Assembly: GCF_001649575.2 (NCBI RefSeq)
Contig: NC_051433.1
Span: 13,168,201 to 13,232,200, forward strand
DNA: 64,000 bases
Direction of reading: 5' to 3'
Origin: Kryptolebias marmoratus
Lineage: Eukaryota; Chordata; Actinopteri; Cyprinodontiformes; Rivulidae
The notes below the pieces were generated by a model. The model did not search any database. It was not told the DNA's origin and saw nothing but the letters and a program-made list of their open reading frames with translations. Of the stretch, positions 1-52,372 are shown piece after piece. The translations under genes and the position numbers were made by a program. Every line of letters starts with the position of its first letter. Position 1 is the stretch's first letter.

Positions 1-1002
1 ATATAGTTGATCTACCGTTTTAATTCGTTCAATAAGCTCTGAAGCCTGTTTAGTCCTCCTTTTATTTTCACCAGCCACGTAAGATATCACTTGACCTCTC
101 AGGTATGCTTTTAGACTTTCCCAAAGTGTAACATTACTTATCTCAGGCGACTCATTCAGCTCAATAAAAATATCTATTTGTTCATTGATAAAGTCAACAA
201 ACTTTTGTTCAGACAGTAGTCTGGGATTAAGTCGCCACGAAAAGGTGGGAAATTTGTCTTCGGGAAAGTTCAACCCCAGAGTAACTGGGGAATGGTCTGA
301 TATAACAATGCTACCATAGTCTACTTGGGTGACCATGGGCAAAAGTTTCTGATCAATTAGAAAGTAGTCGATCCTTGAGTAGGTTCGATGTACTGGGGAG
401 AAAAAAGAGAATTGCTTGGATGATGGATATTTGAATCTCCAGGGATCCATCATTCCGTATGTTTCAAGAAACGTATTAATACATCGGGCTGAATTGCTAA
501 GCTTAGTAGACTTTGGGTTGGAATGATCCAATGTTGGGTTCAAAGTACAATTCAGGTCCCCAGCTAGTATTAAATTGTGTGACTCGAGATCCGGTAAGAG
601 GGAAAAAAGATTGCTAAAGAAATCCACATTATCCCAGTTAGGTGCATAAACATTGGCAAGAACAACAGGCCTATTAAATAATTTGCCTTGTGTGATGACA
701 TATCTGCCATTTTTGTCTCTAATTGTTTTAGATTCTTCAAATTGTACATCTTTATGTATTAAAATAGCTGTTCCTCTGCTCTTACTGTTGAAATCAGAGT
801 GAAAAAATTGTGAAAAGCCTCCTCTGCGAAGTCTACACTGATCTTTATTTAGTAAGTTAGTTTCTTGTAGATAGACGATGCGGCCTCGTAAGTTATGAAG
901 ATGAGAGAATACTTTGTTACGTTTGACTGGATGGTTTAATCCCCTGACATTCCAGCATACCAAAGTGGTGTTGGTTAGTGCCTTATTGTTTGCAGAGGAC
1001 AT
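1..1002 (-). mobile_element. LINE ORF2 (endonuclease part, cut by window edge)
   Basis: An uninterrupted frame of 334 codons starts at an ATG at 1002 and runs open to the window edge. It carries the landmarks of the apurinic/apyrimidinic-type endonuclease of L1/Tx1-clade LINEs, in order: WNVRGL near the N-terminus, LQETNL, the VYAPNWD segment, GDLNCTLNP, SRIDYFLI and SDHSPV, which supply the catalytic Asn, Glu, Asp, Asn, Asp and His. This domain nicks target DNA for target-primed reverse transcription. The reverse transcriptase would lie to the left of the window. No stop or frameshift is seen, so the copy may be young. The element lies antisense to cacna1d, probably in its intron 2. Confidence 0.9.
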
Positions 1003-1561
1003 AGGTAGGACTCAGCAAAGGAGATATCCAACATGTAGTCCATAAGGGGAATAGGGAGGTGAAAAAGGGGCAGGGAGGGTAGGGGGAACAGGGAATAATG
1101 AACACAAAGTTAACAAAGCACCAATAAAAAAACGGCAAGAAAAAAGGAAAATAAGAAAGGAAAAATAAGAATAGCCTCAAAAGGAGACCGCTTTTCTTCC
1201 GGTTCGCACATTGTATCTTCATACTATACAAACCAATATAATGCTTACCATGTTAGCCCACACCAGAACCCAAATATAAACTAGTTAAAGTATAGTATTT
1301 TCTACAGCAATAATAGCATATATTCCCAAGATAGCATCACAAGGCTCCTTTTAAAAAAGTGTAGGTATAAAAGAAAAGCCAGAACTTAGAATTAGAAGTT
1401 ATTACGGATTGTGTCCTATATGAAGTAAATGTACTCTATGACATGTATTACCTGTAAGATTTAGTTGTGCAGCACTATTGTTCGTTATTATCTTGCAATG
1501 GCGACATTCAGTTCTAATAACTCCAGCATAACTTCAAGCCCATTGTTGTGAAAAGACATGT
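1003..1561 (-). mobile_element. LINE inter-ORF region
   Basis: About 560 bases separate the end of LINE ORF1 from the ATG of ORF2. Short open frames here (one of 82 codons, mostly Phe and Pro rich) are low-complexity and show no recognisable domain. The spacer is long for an L1-type element; how ORF2 is translated across it cannot be told from the sequence. Confidence 0.55.
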
Positions 1562-2446
1562 TCAGTGGGATGTTTCAGCGCTCAGTAGCTCCTTCAGAAC
1601 AAACTCCTTCGCACGCTTTGGATCCTTGAAGGTAGTTTCTTGCCCATCCGCCGTAGTAATCCTTAACGTTGCTGGATACCTGAGACCGTAGCGGACTCCA
1701 GCGCAGCTGCGAAGCAGTTTCCTTACTTCAGTAAAAGCGGCGCGTTGTTTACTCACAGCTTGGGTGAAGTCCGGCAGGACACGGATAGTGTCACCGTCAG
1801 CGGTTGTTATCAACCCAGACTCTGCTGCCTTTTTGAGAAGTAATTCTTTTTCCGTGAAGTAGTGGCATTTAACAACAAACGCCCTTGGTGGCAAATCATC
1901 TTGTATTGGCTTTGTACGGAGGGTCCGGTGCACCCTATCCAGAGTCGGCAACTTGTCCAGTCCAAGGGCTTCTTTCAGCATACTGGCTACGTAAACAGAT
2001 GGATGTTTCCCTTGCTCTCGCCCCTCTTTCACTCCGGTGATGCGAACGTTGCTACGCCGTGATCGAGCTTCCAGATCCTCGCACCGGGCTCTGAGCAGGG
2101 TAAGCTCTTTTTTCATCCCAGACAAGTCAGACTCCATAGCCGCAATAGCGTCGGCGTTAGCGGTCACTCCGTTTTCCAGCTCAGACGTGTGATTCTCAAG
2201 TTTGTCCAGCCTTTTATTAAGCTTATCAGTGGCGTTGCGCAGCTCCGTCTGGATTTCTATAGCTTTGTCGTCCATTTTCTTCAACAATTCTTGTCTCATT
2301 GATTGTAATTCCTCCATGATGGCATTCTGGTTGCCTGCTGCAGTCGCCATTGTTGCCTTTGAGCAAGCTAGGCTAGCTGAGCTAGCCTCCGCCTCAGAAG
2401 CTCCCGTGTCCTGTCCGAGCTTATAGGCTTGAGATTTTTTAGGCAT
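1562..2446 (-). mobile_element. LINE ORF1 protein (L1 ORF1p-like), intact
   Basis: A complete 294-residue frame from ATG to stop. Residues about 40-130 form a coiled coil with heptads of Leu, Ile and Met (IQTELRNATDKLNKRLDKLE and following). Next comes RSRRSNVRITGV, the RRM-entry signature of the L1 ORF1 / transposase_22 family, then a C-terminal domain with DRVHR and ARAFVV-like segments (here PPRAFVVKCHYF). In this family the protein is an RNA-binding trimer that coats LINE RNA. It lies just upstream of ORF2 on the same strand. No disabling change was seen. Confidence 0.88.
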
Positions 2447-2828
2447 ACCTGGATGATTGTTTGTTGTCTAATATATACAGAAGCCTGTGTGGGGCTATAT
2501 TGCGTAATCTTATAAGAGCTGTATCATAAATGTAATAGTTCAGGTGTGGAGCTCACAAACCCACGTCCTCACATGGCGCTGCCTCAACCGGAAGTCCTTG
2601 GTGCATCCCTAAATTTTATTTTCAGCTTTAACTAACAGTTCACTAGCAAGGACCACGCCACAAAGATGTACGCTTAAAGATTTATTGCAGAAAAGGGATG
2701 AAGGGATGAAAGAGCTTGGCCTGGTCATCTGGGGAGAATGTTGGAGGGCTAGAAAGATGAAGACTCAGCGTGGGGGTATAGTCTTAGGGAAAATTAGTTC
2801 CTTTTTATGTCCTGAGTCCATATAGGAT

Positions 2829-2842
2829 CCCCCCCCCCCCCC
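2829..2842. repeat. Poly-C tract
   Basis: An uninterrupted run of about 14 C in purine-rich DNA. Its length is likely variable or miscounted in assembly. Confidence 0.8.
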
Positions 2843-5800
2843 AGACAGAACCTGCAGCAAAAGGAGTAAAGCATGGTTATGTGAAGATGAAGGGAAGGAA
2901 AGAGGAAAAAGTGATTGGATGAAGAGGGATGAGGTAAAAGGGGTAGAGGGTAAGGGAGGGTGGGTCTAATGAAACATATCAGAACAAGAAGTGTGGGTGA
3001 GCAGAGTTTAAATGGGCTGCTTGGGAAATTAGAGGTGTGGTTTTGGGCATGGCCCTGATCCCGAACCTAAGTTAACATTTTAACTTCATTAAGTTCATTG
3101 AATACCATTTTATAGTACAATGAAGAGCAAATTTCATCTCGGAATTCAAAACATGTGAAGAGAGTTGTGGGTTTGATTAAACCCCTGAGGAATGTCTTAG
3201 ATGTCAAACTCTTTTTTCATTTAACAAAAGCCAGGAAAGTGGGACGGACAATTTTTACACGTGCCACTCTTTGCAAAAACAAACACAAGGCCATTTTCAA
3301 AACAAAAGGATGCTGAATTACTTTTTGTAACTTCTGAGACTGGGACCTGAATGGACGTGGAATGTGACTTGTGTTATAGTATGTTTGACATATCACCTCA
3401 TTTTCTCATCAGTGGGCTGTATTTTTATTAATAATGTTTAATCAACTAGACGAGGTTGCGCTAGATTTTTACGTCTCTGTTACCATTCCTTCTAATTTGC
3501 AAAACTGAATGCTAATGTATGGATTCTTTGTGAAAACTGGAGGCGGATAGGTTGCAGCTCATGAGCACTGTGGACACCCTGCTCCAAACTGTTAATGGAT
3601 TCTTGTTGCTGCTGTCCGCCTGGCTAAGTCATATGGCGAGTTATGTGGGAGCGTGCACGGCTCAGTGGTTTCGCAGCATCATATGTCATGGTGAGCTGAT
3701 CAGCTGTGAGCTGAGCTGAGTTGTGCCTGTAGACGTGAATACTCACCCTGTGGCATGGGGAGGCCAGTTGGTGCTGCTGCTGTGGGGGTTAAAGAACTTG
3801 AGGGCTATTTGTTGATGCTTCAACTGTAACACTTTGCTGCTTGGATGCCTTTTGGGACTTAAGAATGTGCTTTTACCAAATAAACTGTGTTTTAGGCATA
3901 CCTGAGAGGATATTAGTATGCAAGGTGAATATATTTACTGCTGATAACTTGCATAAATTGTACAACAGAAAGATGTAAACAGTATTGCCATAAGTGGCTG
4001 CAGAGCATAAATACACTCAGACATTTATGATCATCTCTGTTCCTTTTACAGTCGATTTCTGTTGTTAGCTCTTTCCATTTTTATTTTATGCTCACACTTC
4101 AGTGTGTTAATGAATGACTTGCTTACTCATTAATTGAGAGACAAATGGTTTTCATTTGCAATTACATTTAACATGCTGTTCTGAACCAGGAGATGGCAAT
4201 CTGCATCATTTAACTGTAGCTTGAAACGCTAAAATTGCTCTGACAGCCTATTATATTTTTATCACCTTGTGTTCCTTTATGCCCGTATGGACACAAAAGG
4301 ATTTTTTAAAATTTTATGTAATATGTCAAATTTATAATCTGATGTGACCATATCATGACATTGTTTTGGCTGCCATTAAAAGCTGAGTTGTTGTTTTTTT
4401 TTCTAACCACAGCAGCAGTTTAACGTCTGGTCAGGGTTTTTTTTTTTTTTGGTTAATACCACTAAAACTGTTCACTCGTCTCTCTGTCACTTTCCCTCCA
4501 TCCTCACATGAATCGCTCTGTTATCATTGCTCCCTGCGGCTCAAGAACGCTCCGTCACAGAGGCAGCGGCCCTAAGCTTAACTCAGCCTTTTCTTTCAGT
4601 AACAAAGAGGTCTGTGCTGTTTATTCTGGGCTTAGTGCTTCGCACAATCTGCAGTTAACCGTCGAGAAAAACGAATTTGGCGGCCAGCAGTGCTCCTGCA
4701 TTTATAGTGTCCTCACAAGGGCTCCCTCAGGAATAGAAGGTTATTATATATATAATAATATATTTCTATGCATTTGCCTGCATTTTATTCCCTGTGTTAA
4801 AGGTTAAATTCCTCTCTGATCATCTGAGGCGGGGTTTTACGGACAGATATTTTTAACATGGCCTGCCTCCTGAAAAAAACAAATAAAACTGTCTCATTTT
4901 GATCTTATGGGAGGCTTCAAGACTGTCCTAAATATGCTGAGTCACCTTTGGTTTATGCAACCTCTGTTTCTTACACAGTAAAACACACGCTGCCACTTTG
5001 CCTGGATATTTGTGTGCCTCTGCCTTCAGCTTCACTTCCAGTTGTCCTCAACCTGATGGCTTAATGTTCCTGTGTTCCCTCTGCCTTTGAAACAAGCAGA
5101 GAAAGGAGCACGACTGAGTTACTTCATGTGCCTCTGCACACAGAGTCCTCTAAAGAGCACTAATTATTTGAGCCATTTCTTTGACTGTGTTTGTTGTGTT
5201 CTAACCTCTGCTCCTCTCTGGCTTGAGAACTGGTTTCATCTTATTTATTTATTTGTTTTGTTTGTTTTTTTTGTGGTTTATCAGCAATTTCTTTTGTGGA
5301 ATTTTAAGAGAAGACGGCAGTGGATCTGAGAAAATACAAATGTGTTTTAAAAGCTTTTGTTGTTAAACATTTTTCATTAAAAGGACAGATAAAATAAAGA
5401 ACGTTGTACCTTTTTTATCTGGAATGAATTTCATAATTGCTTTCTCTCAGCTTGGCTGACGTTGTCATAGTTATCACATTTTTTTAAATATTTGCAGATA
5501 AGTGTTGGAAAGAGAGACGTCTGAATGACAATGATATGTTTTGCAGCTGTTGGTAAACAATGTGGCTTATGATTACAGAATTTCTGTGCTGTTTTTGTCG
5601 AAGTTGGATGTCTAAATGTCCTTCTGTAATGGTCTTTGTAGTTATTGTAGGGCATTCAGAAATATTTTCCTTGTTCAATGAACTCCTCACACTCTGCTTA
5701 TCAGCGCCCCTGGTTCTCATTCATCATTAATCTCCTGCCCAGGTCCTTATACAGCCGGGTCTTTACTCAGAGTCAGATCTTACTGTTATTCCATGCTTAT

Positions 5801-6599
5801 TGGCACTGTCCCAGTATGGGGGTTGTCGTGTTTGTTGGCTTTTCCTGTAGTTTTAAAGGAATGTTCTGTGAAATAGTTATCATTAGTTAGCACCTTGTAG
5901 TACAGAGCAAGGAGAAAAGTCTTTTTCCAGGTCAGGCTAATAGCTCTCCAAACAAGGCCCTGTTTCTTTGAAATTGTTTTTCAGGTTTATAAAATGACAC
6001 ACCATTAGCTAATATTAAATTGCTATGCTTCTTCATGACACTGTTGGCTCAGTTTGTTTTCCCAGCTGAAGTAAACAGGGTCATGTAAACGTGTAGTGAT
6101 TTCACAGTGGCTAAGGTAACATTCTTTCACACAGGTGTGTCGTTTTTGAGAGTACTTTTAGAAGCTTGGAAAAACAATTTTTTAAAGGGCTTTGTTTGGC
6201 AAAACTCTTCTGCCTTTTTTCTCTATACTCCTCGCTCTGTGACTGATGTGATGATTAAGGTACTATCAACTGTTTGACAGAATGTCACTTCAGAAATGAC
6301 CAGACTGTCAGGTTATTTTGAGCTCCTGAACTTGGTCCTGGAGTCTGCATTTTTGGTCCTCATTCACACTGAAACATGACAGTAACTTGATGAGCTGTAT
6401 TCTACCAACTGAAATGGGGTGTGTATGTGTGTGTTCAGCTGATTTAAAAAAAACACTTTAGAACAATGTTTTTTTTGTTAACATTTATTTTAGTTGATAG
6501 AATTTTGTTGAAGTAAGCACACTATGAGAAAGATTTACCTTGAAGAAACCGAGCCAACGCAGACATCCATTCCATATAACTGCTTTGTTCTATTCTGGG

Positions 6600-6820
6600 T
6601 TGCAAATGGGTCAAGTCTCAGCTTCTATTGGTTGAGAGCGGCTACACCTGGATAGTTCACCATGACACTAACTAATATGCTCACACACTCATGACTAAAG
6701 TTAGTTTCAAATTACTAATTAACCTAACCTTTGAGTCATGAGAGGGAACTGGAGCACTTCATAGGAATCTGCAGGAAAAAAATTTCACATGGGACAACTC
6801 CACAATGCCAATATGCATCA
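6600..6820. repeat. Old copy of a common fish dispersed repeat
   Basis: The order of phrases (ACACCTGGATAGTTCACCA, CTCACACACTCATGAC, ATTAACCTAACCTTTGAGTCATG, GAGGGAACTGGAGCAC, then ACATGGGACAACTCCAC) follows a very common teleost interspersed repeat that encodes no protein here. The assignment is from memory of such repeats, not from a search. Confidence 0.5.
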
Positions 6821-7445
6821 CTACACATCAATAAAAAGTAATTATATATTCAGTTCTTCAATTTTGCATCTCATTTGTTTTTAATTTCCTTCTTTTATTT
6901 TAATAGATCATATGCAAAGTCCTGCACTGCTCATTGATTAATCATCATCATCAGTTGTTTAAAAAACACACTTGCTATGTGCTGTGATCCAGTTGTGGCT
7001 TAACGTACATGTATCGAGACACAAATAAACATTTATTTTTGGTTAAAGTAAACTTTTTAATAAATGTCTTTAGAATAGGACATATACTGTATATAATATT
7101 TGAGTTTCATGTATTTTTTGAACAGGTATGCCTACATTTTATCTCGGTAGGAGAGTTTTTGGCTCAGTCACATGTTTGGAAGGCACTATTACTTTTGATT
7201 TCACTGTTCGTCGTTTCTCATTTAGGTTCTGGACTTTTTTATGTTATTGTTGACACAATAAGGTGTTCTGGCATTGCTCCGCTGAGTTTTTCATCTATAC
7301 TACTGATTAGCTTGATTAAATCAACTTCTGATCATCTGAGTGAGTTTGAATCTGTTTAAGTGTGTGTTTTGCTCACCTAAAACATTACCCTGTTCATTTG
7401 CAGTTGCAAACTTTTTTTTTTTTCTTTTCTTTTGTGTGTCTGCAG

Positions 7446-48306
<40,861 letters not shown>

Positions 48307-49619
48307 CAGTAGCTGGAGAATTCTGCAGATCAGAACTTTGGTAGAAAACAATTGTGAAAACTTGGGGGGGTGGGGGGGGAAGCAATGCATCTGTTGGCTC
48401 TGACCAAAAGAAGTGCCTTTTACACTGAAAGGAAAAGGCAAATATAGAAGAAAGACATGCCACAGCAGTTCTGCTCTTTAAAATGCTCTCCACCTGCCAG
48501 CAGAGGAGGTCACGGCACGGAGCCAGCTACCATCTTTCCTGACGTGACCCCTCCTTCAAAGGTCTTGACTTGGAGGTAACACAAAGCCAATCAGAGGCCA
48601 GGAAAACTGATGCCAGTGAAAGAGTCGGGCCAGCTCGCAACGGTGTGAGACCCTCTATGGGGGCGGGGTCTCTAAAGGTGATGACAATCAGATGTTTGAT
48701 GTCATTACCTCAGTCACTTTATTAACGTTTGGCATATCATGCAAGTTTTCAATGCAAGCATAGAGAGTAATATCTTGTGTAGTGTTTAAAAATTTAAAAA
48801 AAAACTTGATCCCTTTCTTATTAGAGCAGCAGGCTGTTTTAGGATTGCTAAAGCTAAACATGAAGAGCTCCAATAGCGTTGTACCAGATTATGCAGGAAT
48901 TATTTGTCCTATAATAGCATCACTTTGAGATGTGTACTTTTGAAGCAACAAAAGCATTTTGGGGTAAATGCACTAGCAGGCGGGTTATTTTAAAATTTTT
49001 AGAATAGCCTGATTAATATTTCCTTGTTGAAATGCTGTAAATTGTATCATATAACAAGAGAAACTTTGTAAAGAGAAATTCTATATTTTGTAATTATGTA
49101 TGATTTAAAAGATCAGCAATATGAATCCTTGTTACTCATGTTAAACTCTTAAAGCAGACTTGTTTTATTTTATGAGATTCTCTGCTCTGATATTTACTTG
49201 CCTTTTAGTTTATGCTTGTATGCACTCTTAATTTGCCTGTGAAAACTTTTTAGAGGTTCTTTGGTGGCACATCTGCACAATATATGCAGTTTTTTTCAGC
49301 ATAGGGGTACGTGTGTTATTTTATGATTCTGACACCAGTTTAAAAAACGATGAAACCCCTATTTGCATATTTTGTGCAGGACGTGCAGAAGAATTTAAAA
49401 TGCATTAACATTGCTGCTTTCTTTGTTGAAGTCAAACCTTGTTTTTTTTTTTTTTTCAGCCCCTACTGAAATGCCTTTTTGCTGCTAAACAAACTAAAAG
49501 TGGGACAAACTGATATTTCTCAAGGCTTGTGCCAGGACTTTTCCACGATGTATTCTTTGTTGATTTAGGCGCCAGTTAAGCTGCTGTACTTTACTGTCAC
49601 GTCCTAGCCTTTATGTAGT

Positions 49620-49621
<2 letters not shown>

Positions 49622-49650
<29 letters not shown>
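49622..49650. repeat. (TG)n microsatellite
   Basis: About 14 TG units in the probable 3' UTR. Confidence 0.92.
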
Positions 49651-49653
<3 letters not shown>

Positions 49654-50035
49654 GCTCAGAGCGTGTGGCAGCAGGGGACACACGCACACATCCAAAGGTC
49701 AAAAACGTTTGTTCTTCGTGGCACAACTGAAGGTGTCCTGAGAGAGGCAAAGCAATACTAAAATCCCCCCTTTACCCCCCCTTTCTCTCTCAGCCTGCCT
49801 GGTTCTTGCATACAGTTATACCTCTTTAGGCAAATGTGACGACATATCATTGTCTCAACATATCTGTTTGCACAGTGTGGGTAAAGCCTGGACTCTTTCC
49901 TCTTCGTCTTTCTGCTAAAAGCAAAGAGAGGGTGGAAAAAAAACTCCTTGGATGCATAAGAAAGAACAACTAAAACCAATAAGACAACAAACTATATTTT
50001 TGTTCTCATCTGTTATCATTCCCTGATCCATCCAC

Positions 50036-50041
50036 AATAAA
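50036..50041 (+). terminator. cacna1d: Candidate poly(A) signal AATAAA
   Basis: A canonical hexamer 1.7 kb after the stop codon. Alternative polyadenylation with the later signals is possible. Confidence 0.4.
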
Positions 50042-50837
50042 AACCTGGACTAAATAAACTGCTTTTTCAGGTATTACCACAGAGAGTTTAGCTGATCACA
50101 AAGGATATTTAAGGCTCTTCTGATCTGTTTGATTTGTAGGCTAGTGTACTCCGATACTAAACACTGAATACTGTCATGAAAATATAGGTTTTCCACTTTG
50201 TGTGCACATTGAAAGGGCTCTTTGAATTGTTTGAGTTTAAAAAAAAAAAAAGTGTTGTAGTCCTTTTGTTGATGACTGTCACCTAAAAGGACCAATGCAC
50301 ATAAAAAGGCACATTGTACTATTTGTAGCAACTACAGTACTGATGAACTGAAGATATGCATTATTTTGTAAACACTTTGAGGAGTTGTTTTAAACTAAAG
50401 ATTTAAAAAAAAAGAACTTACTTTTACCTCATGTCAGGGATTCCTGAAAAAAAGAAAAATGATTTGGTTAAGTCTGAACCAATGGTATTTAACTATTAGC
50501 ACATAGCTGTTTGTCTTTGCACAAGTAAATGTTTTAGTGCTTTTGTTTGTTTTTCTTCTTTTTTTTCTAAACAAATTTGTGTATTAAGGTGAGACAATTT
50601 TGTACTTTTTTTGTGACTGTGCGTATAGTTTAGTGGAATCTATATCTGTCATTTACACCTCACCTTTTAATGCTGGGATCAAAAGAGTATAAAAAAAACT
50701 TTCAAGCTGCACTGTTTTTTCTGTTTTGCAGGTCGGGGGTAAAAAATTGACGTGATAAAGTACCAGTTTACAGGGAAACACACATTCATTGAAATGTTTC
50801 TGTTAGTTTTCTTCATCTTGTTATGATCATTATTAAC

Positions 50838-50864
50838 AATAAATGTTCAGAAAGCTGTAATAAA
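50838..50864 (+). terminator. cacna1d: Two close AATAAA poly(A) signals
   Basis: Canonical hexamers at 50838-50843 and 50859-50864, 21 bases apart, 2.5 kb after the stop. This is the strongest candidate for the gene's 3' end. A further AATAAA lies at 51438. Confidence 0.5.
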
Positions 50865-50900
50865 ATAGAAGAAAATGTAACATATGTACAAACGTATGGA

Positions 50901-52372
50901 AAGACTAATGTTCTCTACTTGAAAAGTCTTGATATTTGCTCCTCAATGTTTTTAATTCAGTAAACATCATTTCTCTTAGTAGCAAACGCTTTAATACACA
51001 TGTAAACCCTCTAGATTTTGTACCAAAACATTTTTTGTATTTTACTTTTTATGTTGGCCTTGACTTCATTTGATATTTTGTTTTCTAATGATCATCATTA
51101 AACTGACTTATGCTGAATTATAGATTTGGTTCATTTACATTCCACAAAACAAAACAAACTCTTGAACATGTTGTTTTTAAAGTACTTAATTCAAAGGCTC
51201 TCAGATTTTGATTTGATGTTCATGGGTAACAAAACTGATTTGGAAACAGATTTATTGTCTTCTATTAAGTAAAAGTTAAACTGCAGGTAGATGTGGACAT
51301 TTCTGTGTTTTAGCTGGGAGACAAAAAATTTTAAGGACTTTTTTTAATCTAAGAAAAACATCCAGACTTGACCATGTGTGTGGAAAAATTGTTTTGTTAC
51401 TGTTCCATTGTTCATAAACAGAAACTTTCATTATGATAATAAAGTACTTCCTATTTACCATAAACTTTGCTTAGTTCATAATCCAAAGGAGAAAAAAATC
51501 ACTAAAACACCTATATGTAAAAAATAAATAAAATTTAAAAAACTGTATTCAGGTTTAGATTATGCATTATCCTAATTATTAAAACGTTTCAGTATCTGCA
51601 ATATTGACCTGGTATTTACTTGGTATTGGTCCAAATCAAGCATAACTTGTGCATTATTGTCCACCTCGCATTGGCACATAAAGTTATTACAAACTATTTA
51701 GGTATAGCACTTTAACAGCCTGAATATGCCTGTGTATGGTTAGAAAAGACTTAAAACTACTGACTATTTTCTGAGATGGTCATAGCTGACAGAATATCAC
51801 TTATTGCTGTAAAAACTAAACATTTTCAGCAAATAACACCCTCTATATGTAATTATCGATCAAAATAGTTGGCACTTGGCAAACAAAAACAGAAACGACT
51901 CATTTCCGTGTTTTTTGGAGCAATGGCTCATGGGACTTTTAAACAGCTACTTTATAAACTAGCAATGCTAACGTTAGCTTGTAATAAAAAATGTTTTATA
52001 AAGTTTGTTTAAAGTTGTTTAGTTAAGTTGCTATATCCTTTAGCCACCACCAGGGGGAGCTGTTGCCCTTTATTTTACCGCTTTACCACTGAACCAAATG
52101 TTGCTCTAAGAGATGTTACAGTATAATAGAATACACATAATATATGAATTTTTAGACTTATTTGAAGTGAAGTAGTCTCTTTACGTTCAAATACAACAGA
52201 AGCAAACGCTGTTGTTGGCACGTTCATTTTTGTAACTGGGTTGTATGTGTGATACATTTTGTTCCCACTAGGTGGTGCTAATGTAACGCCCCAAAACAAC
52301 AGGGATTGGATTTTATTTAAATCCTCTCTACAAATCCAAATCTAACAGAATAATCCGAGTGTTGTTGTGGTG
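50901..52372. other. Intergenic
   Basis: AT-rich, with no gene recognised between the cacna1d 3' end and the opsin pseudogene. Confidence 0.7.

Larger units (their letters stand above)
2447..7445. other. Non-coding stretch, probably intron 2 of cacna1d
   Basis: No exon was recognised. The first part (2447-about 2650) is probably the LINE 5' UTR and flank. 2660-3060 is purine-rich, with a C homopolymer at 2830. 6600-6820 holds an old dispersed repeat (own entry). I looked for the exon encoding the N-terminal region and IS1 of Cav1.3 and did not find it, so it should lie left of the window. The 116-codon frame at 7009-7359 resembles no known protein. Confidence 0.6.
48307..50900 (+). other. 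cacna1d: Probable 3' UTR of cacna1d
   Basis: AT-rich DNA with no other gene. It has a G-rich stretch at 48364-48380, a (TG)n run at 49622-49650 and AATAAA signals at 50036, 50838 and 50859. Extent is inferred from the signals only. Confidence 0.6.

Noticed and set aside
7009..7359. 116-codon + strand frame in the intron before the first cacna1d exon
   Set aside because: Hydrophobic but without any known motif, in AT-rich intron; does not match the expected IS1 exon.
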